Below, one piece after another: positions 1-7,963 of a stretch of DNA of 64,000 nucleotides. Source of the stretch: Thalassococcus_A lentus (GTDB lineage Bacteria > Pseudomonadota > Alphaproteobacteria > Rhodobacterales > Rhodobacteraceae). The position numbers and the translations under genes were made by a program. Below the pieces are notes generated by a model that had not been told where the DNA came from, made no database searches, and saw only the letters and a list, made by a program, of their open reading frames with translations. Every line of letters starts with the position of its first letter. Within the stretch, counting starts at the first letter, position 1. Location of the stretch: positions 558,001 to 622,000 of the forward strand of contig NZ_JAQIOY010000002.1 of the NCBI RefSeq assembly GCF_028023555.1, given 5' to 3'.

Positions 1-420
1 ACAAGCGGGCCCTGGCCTGCTCATAAAGAGGTTGAAGGTCCCCTCGTAAAGACCTTTATGAATTGGGAAATTTTTCCTGAAGGTCTCTATAATTTCCTAA
101 CAAGAACCGCCCGTGACTACACCGGGGATTTGCCCTTGTTCGTCACAGAAAACGGCATGGCTGCGCCCGACAAAGTCGTCGATGGCTCGGTACCTGACCC
201 AAACCGGACAGAGTACATCAACGCCCATCTTGAGGCCGTACAGCGCGCCATTCAGGACGGCGCCCCAGTGCAGGGATATTTCCTATGGTCCCTTCTCGAC
301 AATTACGAATGGGCGCTTGGATATGAAAAACGCTTTGGCCTCGTGCATGTTGATTTCGAAAGCCTTGAACGCACGCCCAAGGCGTCATACCACGCGCTTG
401 CGAAAGCTCTGAAAGGGTAA
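1..420 (+). CDS. Beta-glucosidase, glycoside hydrolase family 1 (C-terminal part)
   Basis: The reading frame is open from base 1, so the 5' part of the gene lies outside the window. About 139 residues are visible. The motif LFVTENGM carries the glutamate nucleophile of family 1 glycosidases, and FLWSLLDNYEWALGYEKRFG is the conserved late segment of these TIM-barrel enzymes. The protein should hydrolyse beta-glucosides to release glucose in the cytoplasm. The glucokinase gene starts 6 bases after the stop, which fits a glucoside-use operon in which the glucose released is phosphorylated directly. Confidence 0.93.
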   Translation, partial: TSGPWPAHKEVEGPLVKTFMNWEIFPEGLYNFLTRTARDYTGDLPLFVTENGMAAPDKVVDGSVPDPNRTEYINAHLEAVQRAIQDGAPVQGYFLWSLLDNYEWALGYEKRFGLVHVDFESLERTPKASYHALAKALKG

Positions 421-425
421 ACCAC

Positions 426-1394
426 ATGACAGCTGCAAACACTGGGTCGCTCGCCGTTGTCGCAGACGTCGGCGGAACAAACACACGTGTGGCCCTGAGT
501 CACGGCAGCGCAGTTGATGCAAACAGCATCCAGCGCTTTCGCAACAGCGAACATGAATCGCTCGATGCCGTTTTGTCGGCATACCTCAGCCAAACAGGTG
601 CAAAACCCGGCGCGGCCTGCGTGGCTATTGCCGGCCCGGTGCGGGACGGCGTCGGAAGTCTGACAAATCTCGACTGGAGCATTTCGCGCGACACCATCGC
701 ATCCGCAACCGGCGCAAGCACGGTCGCCGTTCTGAATGATCTTCAGGCCCAGGGTCACGCAGTGGACCACATCGCGGACGCCAATTTGCAAACGATCTTG
801 CCGGGGCAACCCGCCGGGCAGCATGCCGCCCGCCTGATGATAGGCATCGGCACAGGTTTGAATTCCGCACCGGTATACCGTCTTGGCGGGCAAACTCTGG
901 TCCCGCCCGCCGAGGCCGGCCACATTTCCATTCCCGCCCAAACCGAAACCGAATTGCGGTTGGTCAAAAGCCTGAGCGCACAGCACGGCATGCCAAGCAT
1001 GGAAGAGGTTCTGTCTGGGCGCGGCTTTGCCAACCTGCACGCGTGGATTTGCCAAGAGGATGGCCACGGTGTGCCGCTCGAGGCCAATGATCTGATGACG
1101 GCCTACCAAAACGGTGACCCACAGGCAGACCGGGCGGTTACGATCTTCGTCACCATGCTGGGGCGCTATGCCAGCAACCTTGCTTTGATCAGCCTTCCCT
1201 TTGGCGGGATCTATCTGTGCGGCGGTGTTGCGCGCCATTTCGCGCCGCTGCTGTTGAAACACGGGTTCGCCGAGGCTTTTTCTGACAAGGGGCGCTTTTC
1301 CGATTTCGTTCAGCAGTTCCCTGTGCATATGATCAGCGATGACTACGCAGCCCTGACGGGATGCGCTGGTCACCTCAGCGAATTGACCGCGTAA
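426..1394 (+). CDS. glk: Glucokinase
   Basis: A 322-residue protein of the bacterial Glk family (ATP + glucose to glucose 6-phosphate, cytoplasmic). The N-terminus has the phosphate-binding motif DVGGTNTRVAL (residues 14-24). The glucose-binding region ND at about residue 105, the second phosphate loop GIGTGLN and the PAEAGHISIP segment are all present, and the length is typical. It starts 6 bases after the beta-glucosidase stop, so the two are very probably cotranscribed. A perfect inverted repeat follows at 1437-1462, but there is no T-run, so termination there is uncertain. Confidence 0.95.
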   Translation: MTAANTGSLAVVADVGGTNTRVALSHGSAVDANSIQRFRNSEHESLDAVLSAYLSQTGAKPGAACVAIAGPVRDGVGSLTNLDWSISRDTIASATGASTVAVLNDLQAQGHAVDHIADANLQTILPGQPAGQHAARLMIGIGTGLNSAPVYRLGGQTLVPPAEAGHISIPAQTETELRLVKSLSAQHGMPSMEEVLSGRGFANLHAWICQEDGHGVPLEANDLMTAYQNGDPQADRAVTIFVTMLGRYASNLALISLPFGGIYLCGGVARHFAPLLLKHGFAEAFSDKGRFSDFVQQFPVHMISDDYAALTGCAGHLSELTA

Positions 1395-1436
1395 AAGTCT
1401 TTCACTTTATCAACATTTTTCGAGCATGCGTGCTGA

Positions 1437-1462
1437 TATTTATCCACAAAAATGGATAAATA
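1437..1462. promoter_or_regulatory. Perfect 10-bp inverted repeat containing a DnaA-box match
   Basis: TATTTATCCA and TGGATAAATA flank a CAAAAA loop. The left arm and loop include TTATCCACA (1440-1448), an exact match to the strong DnaA-box consensus. The repeat sits between glk and the DMT transporter gene, about 80 bp upstream of the latter. It could be an operator, a hairpin at the end of the glk transcript, or a chance DnaA-box match; no second box was seen close by. Confidence 0.4.
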
Positions 1463-1542
1463 GGACAAAATCGCATATTTCCTTGTGACCAAGCCCTGTG
1501 ACCTCTATCCGAGAGAGGCACCGGCTCAGGATCCACACCCAC

Positions 1543-2412
1543 ATGCAGCACAACCCCATTCGCGCGATTGGCATCATGGTGCTGGGCATGGCTTTACTGG
1601 CAATGAGCGACGCTTTCATTAAGCAGTCCAGCCGCCATGCATCGCTTGGGCAGATCATGCTGATGATGAGCCTTGGCGGAACCTTTCTCTTTGTCGTCGT
1701 GACCCGCTTGCGCGGCATTTCACTTTGGACCTCTGACGCACGCCACCCGATGGTTTTGCTGCGCGGCACCTTTGAGATCGTGGGTGCGATTGGCATGATC
1801 ACCAGCATTGCACATGTCCCATTGTCCGTCTTTGCTGCTATCATGCAGGCGGCACCGCTGGTCGTCACCTTGGGTGCCAGCCTGTTTCTGGGCGAACAGG
1901 TCGGCTGGCGTCGCTGGGCCGCCATCGCGGTGGGACTGATTGGCATGCTGATCGTGATCCGGCCGTTTGGATCAGGCTTTACCGGCTACGAATTGTTTGC
2001 CGTCCTTGGCGTGTCCGGACTGGCTGCGCGGGATTTGGTGACACGGCTCGCGCCGCCCCATGTCCCGGCGCTGTTCCTGTCGACCTGGGGCTTTGCATCG
2101 ACGCTTATTCCCGGCGTCCTGCTGCTTGGGCTCTCCGGTGAGGCCATCAATTGGCAGCCATCCGCGCTCTGGCCCATTTTGGGCGCCATCATCGTTACAA
2201 CAACCGGATATTTTGGCGTTACCGTCGCCATGCGCATGGCGCCCGCATCCATCGTCTCACCGTTTCGCTATAGCAGGCTCATCTTTACCACCGGGCTGGG
2301 AATAGCGTTTTTTGGCGACCGACCCGATTTCTGGACACTTGTTGGCGCCGCCCTTATTCTTGCCGCAGGCCTCTACAGTTTCCTGCGCGAAAGACGGCTT
2401 GCGCAGTCTTAG
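1543..2412 (+). CDS. DMT-superfamily (EamA) inner-membrane transporter
   Basis: A hydrophobic protein of 289 residues if translation starts at the ATG at 1543. A GTG at 1498 in the same frame would add 15 mostly polar residues, so the later start is preferred because it leads directly into the first membrane helix (IRAIGIMVLGMALLAMSDAF). About ten membrane segments in two homologous halves, together with SLFLGEQVGWRRWAAIAVGLIGMLIV at the end of the first half, are typical of EamA exporters of metabolites or amino acids. The substrate cannot be told from sequence. It stands alone between glk and eno. Confidence 0.85.
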   Translation: MQHNPIRAIGIMVLGMALLAMSDAFIKQSSRHASLGQIMLMMSLGGTFLFVVVTRLRGISLWTSDARHPMVLLRGTFEIVGAIGMITSIAHVPLSVFAAIMQAAPLVVTLGASLFLGEQVGWRRWAAIAVGLIGMLIVIRPFGSGFTGYELFAVLGVSGLAARDLVTRLAPPHVPALFLSTWGFASTLIPGVLLLGLSGEAINWQPSALWPILGAIIVTTTGYFGVTVAMRMAPASIVSPFRYSRLIFTTGLGIAFFGDRPDFWTLVGAALILAAGLYSFLRERRLAQS

Positions 2413-2415
2413 GCA

Positions 2416-2431
2416 ATGTTAGCGCTATCAT
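2416..2431. promoter_or_regulatory. LacI-family-type operator upstream of enolase
   Basis: ATGTTAGCGCTATCAT is a 16-bp near-palindrome centred on AGCGCT with one mismatched pair. It lies about 75 bp upstream of the eno start. Operators of LacI-family sugar and central-carbon regulators are palindromes with a central CG. CceR of Rhodobacter sphaeroides is a LacI-family regulator of central carbon genes and is a candidate, but the assignment is inference. Confidence 0.45.
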
Positions 2432-2504
2432 TAGCGGTTTACATCCCTTCCCTGCCTGCTATGAAGCGCGCAAAGTAATTCCGCAGCCACGAAGGGCAAA
2501 TCCC

Positions 2505-3782
2505 ATGAGCACCATCATTGATATTCACGCGCGCGAAATCCTCGACAGCCGGGGCAATCCCACAGTCGAAGTCGACGTGACCCTTGAAGACGGCACCATG
2601 GGCCGCGCCGCCGTGCCATCGGGCGCGTCCACAGGCGCCTACGAAGCGGTTGAACGCCGCGATGGTGACAAGAGCCGCTACATGGGCAAAGGCGTGCTGG
2701 AAGCGGTGGCCGCAGTCAACGGTGAGATTGCCGAAGCCGTTCTGGGGCTCGACGCAACCGATCAGGTCGGCATCGATATGGCCATGATCGAACTGGACGG
2801 GACCCCGAACAAGGCGCGCCTCGGCGCAAATGCAATCCTTGGCGTATCCATGGCCGTCGCAAAGGCCGCCGCAGATTACTGCGGTCAGCCCCTGTTCCGC
2901 TATGTGGGTGGCACATCAGCCCGCGTTTTGCCCGTTCCGATGATGAACATCATCAACGGCGGCGAACATGCGGACAACCCGATCGACATTCAGGAATTCA
3001 TGATCATGCCTGTGGCGGCCAGCAATATCCGCGAAGCGGTGCGCATGGGCTCCGAAGTCTTCCACACGCTCAAAAAAGAGCTTTCGGCCGCCGGGATGTC
3101 CACCGGTCTTGGCGATGAAGGCGGTTTTGCGCCCGAGCTCGGAAGCACCCGCGAAGCCCTCGATTTCATCCTTAAGTCCATTGAAAAGGCTGGCTACAAA
3201 CCCGGCGAAGAAATCTATCTCGCGCTGGATTGCGCCGCGACTGAATACTTCAAGGACGGAAAATACGAGATGACCGGCGAAGGCATCTCGCTCAGCCCCG
3301 CCGAGAATGTCGATTATCTGGCCGCGCTCTGCGCCGACTACCCGATCATCTCGATCGAGGATGGTTGTTCCGAAGATGACTGGGAAGGCTGGAAACTGCT
3401 CACTGACAAACTCGGTGAAACCGTACAGCTGGTTGGTGATGACCTGTTCGTAACCAATCCCGAACGTCTGGCCATGGGCATCGAAAGCGGTTGCGCCAAT
3501 TCTATGCTGGTCAAAGTAAACCAGATCGGATCGCTGACCGAGACCCTCAAGGCTGTGGATATGGCGCACCGTGCGCGCATGACCAACGTGATGTCGCACC
3601 GCTCAGGAGAAACTGAAGACGCCACCATCGCCGATCTCGCCGTGGCCACCAATTGCGGGCAAATCAAGACCGGATCACTGGCTCGTTCGGACCGGTTGGC
3701 TAAATACAACCAGTTGATCCGTATCGAAGAAATGCTCGAGGAGACCGCCGAATATGCCGGGCGTTCGATCCTGAAAGGCTGA
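2505..3782 (+). CDS. eno: Enolase
   Basis: A 425-residue enzyme converting 2-phosphoglycerate to phosphoenolpyruvate in glycolysis and gluconeogenesis. The N-terminus ARE-ILDSRGNPTVE, the loop SGASTGAYEA, the metal-binding segments SIEDG and VGDDLFVTN, the LVKVNQIGSLTET segment with the catalytic lysine, and MSHRSGETED are all present. Length and motifs are complete. tpiA and pgk are in the same window but in separate units. A LacI-type operator lies upstream and a GC-rich composite repeat starts 11 bases after the stop. Confidence 0.98.
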   Translation: MSTIIDIHAREILDSRGNPTVEVDVTLEDGTMGRAAVPSGASTGAYEAVERRDGDKSRYMGKGVLEAVAAVNGEIAEAVLGLDATDQVGIDMAMIELDGTPNKARLGANAILGVSMAVAKAAADYCGQPLFRYVGGTSARVLPVPMMNIINGGEHADNPIDIQEFMIMPVAASNIREAVRMGSEVFHTLKKELSAAGMSTGLGDEGGFAPELGSTREALDFILKSIEKAGYKPGEEIYLALDCAATEYFKDGKYEMTGEGISLSPAENVDYLAALCADYPIISIEDGCSEDDWEGWKLLTDKLGETVQLVGDDLFVTNPERLAMGIESGCANSMLVKVNQIGSLTETLKAVDMAHRARMTNVMSHRSGETEDATIADLAVATNCGQIKTGSLARSDRLAKYNQLIRIEEMLEETAEYAGRSILKG

Positions 3783-3793
3783 AAGCACAATCC

Positions 3794-3857
3794 GGGGGCT
3801 CTGCCCCCGCCGCGCCTGTCGGCGCGCCTCCCCCGGGATATTTTGGGCACAAAGAAA
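3794..3857 (+). repeat. Composite 3' repeat element downstream of eno (copy 1)
   Basis: GGGGGC-TCT-GCCCCC (3794-3808) forms a hairpin. It is followed by a second GC-rich inverted stretch and a conserved tail (3830-3857) running from CCCCCGGGATATTTT to CACAAAGAAA. The tail matches the reverse complement of 3981-4008 at 27 of 28 positions. It lies just after the eno stop and may serve as a transcript end or RNA-stabilising element. Confidence 0.7.
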
Positions 3858-3980
3858 CCAAGTATTAAGGTTAATGCTTCACCATAAGAGATGCGGAACA
3901 GGCGGGGACGCCGATGACCGCGCACGGAGAAGCCCAAGGCTTCCGGCCCGCGTTCGAGACATCGGCGCGGGCCTTGCTTG

Positions 3981-4039
3981 TTTCTTTGTGCCAAAAATAT
4001 CCCGGGGGTGAGGCCGAAGGCCGAGGGGGCAGCGCCCCC
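3981..4039 (-). repeat. Composite 3' repeat element downstream of the ketoacyl synthase gene (copy 2)
   Basis: This is an inverted copy of the element at 3794-3857. Reading the minus strand, a GGGGGC-GCT-GCCCCC hairpin (4025-4039) lies two bases past the synthase stop and is followed by the same 28-base tail (3981-4008). The two copies therefore sit at the same position relative to two convergent genes. The roughly 120 bases between the tails hold no convincing gene. Confidence 0.7.
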
Positions 4040-4041
4040 TG

Positions 4042-5250
4042 TCAGACCCGGCTCAGGGCCAGAACTGCGTTCAGTCCGCCAAAGGCAAAAGCGTTGGACA
4101 AGACCACATCGACTTCGGCTTCACGCGCCACGTTGGGTACCACATCCAGCGCGCATTCCGGGTCCGGTTCTTCGTATCCGATTGTTGGAGCGATCACCCC
4201 GTCGCGCAACGCCATGATGCAGGCCAGCAATTCCACGGCGCCGGTTCCACCAATCAGATGCCCGTGCATGGATTTGGTCGAGGAAATCATCAGTGCGTCG
4301 GCGTGGTGACCAAACACATCCGCAACGGCTGCGCATTCGGTTTTGTCGTTGGCGGCCGTGCCTGTTCCGTGAGCATTGATATAACCCACGCGTTCCTTGG
4401 CAATTTTTCCGTCTTCCAGAGCGCCCTTGATGGCCCGCGCGGCACCTTGTTTGGATGGCATGACGATGTCAGCCGCATCCGAGGTCATGGCAAAACCAAC
4501 CACTTCGCACAGTATTTCGGCGCCGCGGGTTTTTGCGTGTTCGTAGTCCTCGAAGACAAAGACTCCCGCTCCTTCGCCCTGCACCATACCGTTGCGCGTT
4601 GCAGAGAACGGACGGCAGGCGTCTTTGGACATGACCCGCAGCCCTTCCCATGCCTTGACCCCACCAAAGCAGAGCATGGATTCCGATCCGCCCGTGATCA
4701 TGGCCGTACACATGCCATGGCGAACCATTTGAAACGCCTGCCCCATCGCATGGTTGGATGAAGCGCAGGCTGTTGCGACTGTAAACGAAGGGCCGCGCAG
4801 ATTGAATTCCATGCTGACATGGCTGGCGGCTGCATTGTTCATAAGTTTGGGCACAACGAAGGGATGGACCCGGTTTTTGCCTTCTTCGTAGACGGCTCGG
4901 TAGTTGTCATCCTGCGTTGTCAAACCGCCACCGGAGGTGCCCAGCACGACCCCGGATCGATTTGCCAGATCCCCGGCAAACGTCAGCCCTGAGGCAGCCA
5001 TGGCCTGCCGGGCTGCGATCAGGGTGAACTGCGTAAAGCGGTCATAGAGCGCCAGTTGCTGTCGATTGAAAGCAGCCTCAGGGTCATAGTCGTGAATCTG
5101 GCCGCCGATCTTGATCGCCAGTCTGTCCACGTCGCGAAAATCCAGCGGGCCGATACCGCAATGCCCTTCGCGCATGGCATGCAGCGTCGCTGGCACCGAA
5201 GCGCCCAGGGGGTTGATCGTCCCCGCCCCCGTGATGACAACGCGTCTCAC
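4042..5250 (-). CDS. 3-oxoacyl-ACP synthase (KAS II/FabF type)
   Basis: A 402-residue condensing enzyme. The thiolase-fold catalytic triad is complete: Cys162 in TACASS, His294 in NAHGTGT and His331 in KSMHGHLIGGTGA. It overlaps the acyl carrier protein gene by 4 bases and follows lpxD, so it is probably a dedicated synthase working with that ACP rather than the housekeeping FabF. In rhizobia, separate ACP/FabF sets make the very long acyl chain of lipid A; a similar envelope-lipid role here is inference. The GC-rich repeat follows the stop immediately. Confidence 0.9.
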   Translation of the reverse strand: MRRVVITGAGTINPLGASVPATLHAMREGHCGIGPLDFRDVDRLAIKIGGQIHDYDPEAAFNRQQLALYDRFTQFTLIAARQAMAASGLTFAGDLANRSGVVLGTSGGGLTTQDDNYRAVYEEGKNRVHPFVVPKLMNNAAASHVSMEFNLRGPSFTVATACASSNHAMGQAFQMVRHGMCTAMITGGSESMLCFGGVKAWEGLRVMSKDACRPFSATRNGMVQGEGAGVFVFEDYEHAKTRGAEILCEVVGFAMTSDAADIVMPSKQGAARAIKGALEDGKIAKERVGYINAHGTGTAANDKTECAAVADVFGHHADALMISSTKSMHGHLIGGTGAVELLACIMALRDGVIAPTIGYEEPDPECALDVVPNVAREAEVDVVLSNAFAFGGLNAVLALSRV

Positions 5251-5507
5251 GCCTTTTGCTCGTCAATCAGCTTTTGAACACCATCGATGATCTTGGCGAC
5301 CGACGAGATGTCAAAATCCGATTCTCCGGGATTGTTCGCATTGAATGGAACGGAGATGTCGAAAGCTTCTTCGATCGCAAAGATCGACTCGACCAGCCCG
5401 AGGCTGTCGATTCCGAGATCTTCGGGTGTGCTGGTCAGGCTAATGTCAGAAGGTTCGAGCAAAGCCTGTTCCGCGACGATCTCGATTACCTTGTCCGATA
5501 CGTTCAT
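5247..5507 (-). CDS. Acyl carrier protein (specialised, non-housekeeping)
   Basis: An 86-residue acidic protein with the phosphopantetheine attachment motif DLGIDSLGLVE, Ser35 being the modified serine. The helix that follows (SIFAIEEAFDI) is typical of ACPs. It lies 36 bases after lpxD and overlaps the ketoacyl synthase start by 4 bases, so it very probably hands its acyl chain to that synthase. It is not in a fabD-fabG-acpP context, which argues for a specialised role such as lipid A secondary acylation. Confidence 0.9.
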   Translation of the reverse strand: MNVSDKVIEIVAEQALLEPSDISLTSTPEDLGIDSLGLVESIFAIEEAFDISVPFNANNPGESDFDISSVAKIIDGVQKLIDEQKA

Positions 5508-5543
5508 CTGTGGCCCGTAGGTTCCGTGTCCGTTGGCGCTGAT

Positions 5544-6641
5544 TTAGTCATTCCCGTTCAACTTGGAAACCGCTTTCTTCAACGCCGCTACGTCGCGGAA
5601 CAAACGGGGCAGCCGTCGCAGACCTTTGTAGCTCTCGACGTGGTTGTCCATTTTTATGGCAGGATAACCCAGCATCACCCGCCCTGCGGGCACATTGGAC
5701 AGCACCACCGAAGCGCCACCCAGGATGGCACGATCCCCAACCACGAGGTTGTCAGAGACCCCCGATTGACCGCCGAGAACCACATTGTTTCCGATCCGCG
5801 TGGACCCAGCAACACCCACCTGTGCGCAAATCAGGCAATCGTTGCCGATCACGACGTTATGACCAATCTGAACAAGGTTGTCGAACTTGCAGCCATGGCC
5901 CACCTGTGTGTCCCGCACGGTGCCGCGATCGATGCAGCTGCCCGCACCCAGCTCAACGTCGTCGCCGATCCGAACCCCGCCAAGCGAATGAATACGAGCC
6001 CAGGATTGCGCGGTTTCTTCATCCGTGCCTTCGTCACCCAGTGAAGCGCGGGCCTTTTCAACGGCAGACGGTTCAGGCGTGACAAAGGAAAAACCATCCG
6101 CGCCTACGACAGCGCCGGGCTGAGCAATGAAGCGTTGACCGATGCGCACCCCTGCGCCAATTTTCACGCCGGCATGCAGGATCGACTGCGCGCCAATCTG
6201 TGCGTTCCACCCGATATGCACCTGCGGTCCGATCACGCAGCCGTCTGCGATCACGGCATTCGGACCAATAAACGTCAAGGGACCGATGCTGACATCTGAG
6301 CCGATCCGTGCGGTCGGATCGATCACCGCCGATGGGTGGATCTCTTTTGCATAGCCCTGCCCCTGATCCATCATGGCCGAAAGACCAGCCATGGCATAGC
6401 GCGGGCGCGTTGCAAGAATCGCACCCTTCAGGCCATGAGCCTGCCAGTCGGCGCCCGTCCACATCATGGCAGCCTGCGCCGAGCCATCTTTCAGGCCTTG
6501 TGCAAACTCCGGCTTCATCGCCAGTGCCAGATCATGCGATCCGGCCTGCGCGGGCTCTGCCACTGCATCGATCAACAACGAACCATCGCCCTGAACTTCC
6601 AGCCCAAGGCTGGCCGCGATCTCAGACAGCGTGTGTGGCAT
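5544..6641 (-). CDS. lpxD: UDP-3-O-acylglucosamine N-acyltransferase
   Basis: A 365-residue left-handed beta-helix enzyme for the third step of lipid A synthesis. There is an N-terminal uridine-binding domain (about residues 1-100), then hexapeptide repeats (IGSDVSIGPLTFIGPNAVIADG and onward). The catalytic histidine lies in QIGHNVVIG. An insertion near residues 190-215 (EKARASLGDEGTDEETAQSW) appears between helix coils. A good ribosome site (GGGAGGAA) precedes the ATG. It is the first gene of a likely lpxD-ACP-KAS operon and is not next to lpxA or lpxB here. Confidence 0.94.
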   Translation of the reverse strand: MPHTLSEIAASLGLEVQGDGSLLIDAVAEPAQAGSHDLALAMKPEFAQGLKDGSAQAAMMWTGADWQAHGLKGAILATRPRYAMAGLSAMMDQGQGYAKEIHPSAVIDPTARIGSDVSIGPLTFIGPNAVIADGCVIGPQVHIGWNAQIGAQSILHAGVKIGAGVRIGQRFIAQPGAVVGADGFSFVTPEPSAVEKARASLGDEGTDEETAQSWARIHSLGGVRIGDDVELGAGSCIDRGTVRDTQVGHGCKFDNLVQIGHNVVIGNDCLICAQVGVAGSTRIGNNVVLGGQSGVSDNLVVGDRAILGGASVVLSNVPAGRVMLGYPAIKMDNHVESYKGLRRLPRLFRDVAALKKAVSKLNGND

Positions 6642-6744
6642 GTTTCCTCCCGCGATTGCGCTGCATCTTGTTACGGCGAACCGCGCAGCTGCGCAACGCC
6701 ACCTGCCCTATGGGCGTTTCTTATCCAGTAAAGAGGGAAGAAAG

Positions 6745-6821
6745 TGGCGCGGTTGACGGGGCTCGAACCCGCGACCCCCGGCGTGACAGGCCGGTACTCT
6801 AACCAACTGAGCTACAACCGC
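6745..6821 (-). tRNA. tRNA-Asp (anticodon GTC), copy 1
   Basis: On the minus strand the sequence begins GCGGTTGTAGCTCAGTTGG and ends with the complementary acceptor strand CAACCGC, discriminator G and an encoded CCA. The anticodon loop reads CTGTCAC, giving anticodon GTC for aspartate. The T arm GGTTCGAGCC is intact. Length is 77 with CCA. Confidence 0.95.
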
Positions 6822-6857
6822 GCTTTAGCGTCGGCCTCATGGGATCAGGGGCAGTGG

Positions 6858-6934
6858 TGGCGCGGTTGACGGGGCTCGAACCCGCGACCCCCGGCGTGAC
6901 AGGCCGGTACTCTAACCAACTGAGCTACAACCGC
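6858..6934 (-). tRNA. tRNA-Asp (anticodon GTC), copy 2
   Basis: I see no difference over 77 bases from the copy at 6745-6821. Transcribed on the minus strand, it comes first, and 36 bases separate the two. They are probably a tandem duplication transcribed as one unit. Confidence 0.95.
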
Positions 6935-7184
6935 TCACTGCCGCCCAAACCATTTGGCTTGGCGTGGGGCGTGTTTATGATCCACCCCCGGCCCCGTCAA
7001 GCGAATTTCCCGCCCATATCGGGCGATTTTTTCACCCGGCCGGGAAAAAGCGTGGCCCCTGCGCCACGACGCTTTACCGCTTGAGCCAAAGACCTGTGAA
7101 AGACCTTGCGAAATAGGCCTCTCACCGGGCTTGTTTACGTGTCTGCCGACGCTGCTTGTACTTTTACCCTGGGGAATTTTTACA

Positions 7185-7949
7185 ATGACCACCTTTTCAC
7201 GCCGGACATTTCTGTCCGCCGGCACCGCTGCCGTTGCCCTGTCCCGTCCGGATCAGGTGCTGGCCGCCCCTGTCATTGCCTTGCCCAAGGATGTTGCCCA
7301 ACGCGATGCGGCGACCGTCATGGCGGTTCGGACGACCACACCCGTGGTCGCGATGACCTTTGATGATGGCCCACATCCCAAACTGACGCCCCTGTTGCTG
7401 GACATGCTCAAGCAACGAAAGCTGCGCGCCACCTTCTACCTGATTGGCAATCGGGTGGTCACATGGCCGGACATCGTGCGCCGCATCGCCGATGAAGGCC
7501 ATGAAATCGGCAACCACAGCTGGTCTCATCCCAATCTGGCCAAACGCTCCACGACCTCGGTGCTCAATGAGATCGACAGAACATCGGACGCCATTTTCAA
7601 GATTACCGGCCGCCCGCCGGTCACATTCCGTCCGCCCTACGGATCCTTCACCCGTCGTCAGCGCCTGATGCTCTACGAAGAGCGGAACCTGCCAACGATC
7701 CTTTGGTCAGTGGATCCGCAGGATTGGCGGCGTCCGGGTGCCTCGGTGGTGGCCAGCCGAATTCTCAAGGGCTCCCGGCCCGGCGCAATCATCCTGAGCC
7801 ACGATATTCAAAGCGGAACCGTCAAAGCCATGCCGCGCACCTTGGACGGATTGTCTGACCGCGGGATGAAATTTGGCACCGTCAGTCAGATGATGGGCTG
7901 GCCGCTTTGGCAAAAGCGCAATTTCCGTCGGGTGAACAGCAAAGGCTGA
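7185..7949 (+). CDS. Polysaccharide deacetylase (NodB homology domain), Tat-type signal
   Basis: A 254-residue protein from the ATG at 7185; an upstream in-frame extension to 7131 lacks support. The N-terminus SRRTFLSAG followed by a short hydrophobic stretch is a twin-arginine signal, so the enzyme probably acts in the periplasm. NodB motifs are complete: TFDDGPHP (catalytic and metal aspartates), HEIGNHSWSHPNL (metal histidines), FRPPYG, and ILWSVDPQDW with LSHDI later. Such enzymes deacetylate N-acetylated glycans or peptidoglycan; the substrate is unknown. It stands alone between the tRNA pair and a convergent pirin gene. Confidence 0.9.
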   Translation: MTTFSRRTFLSAGTAAVALSRPDQVLAAPVIALPKDVAQRDAATVMAVRTTTPVVAMTFDDGPHPKLTPLLLDMLKQRKLRATFYLIGNRVVTWPDIVRRIADEGHEIGNHSWSHPNLAKRSTTSVLNEIDRTSDAIFKITGRPPVTFRPPYGSFTRRQRLMLYEERNLPTILWSVDPQDWRRPGASVVASRILKGSRPGAIILSHDIQSGTVKAMPRTLDGLSDRGMKFGTVSQMMGWPLWQKRNFRRVNSKG

Positions 7950-7963
7950 TCCGAAGCGACAGA

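Noticed and set aside
3914..4309. 131-codon plus-strand frame between eno and the ketoacyl synthase
   Set aside because: It runs through the inverted repeat element and into the synthase gene in antisense; no domain or ribosome site supports it.
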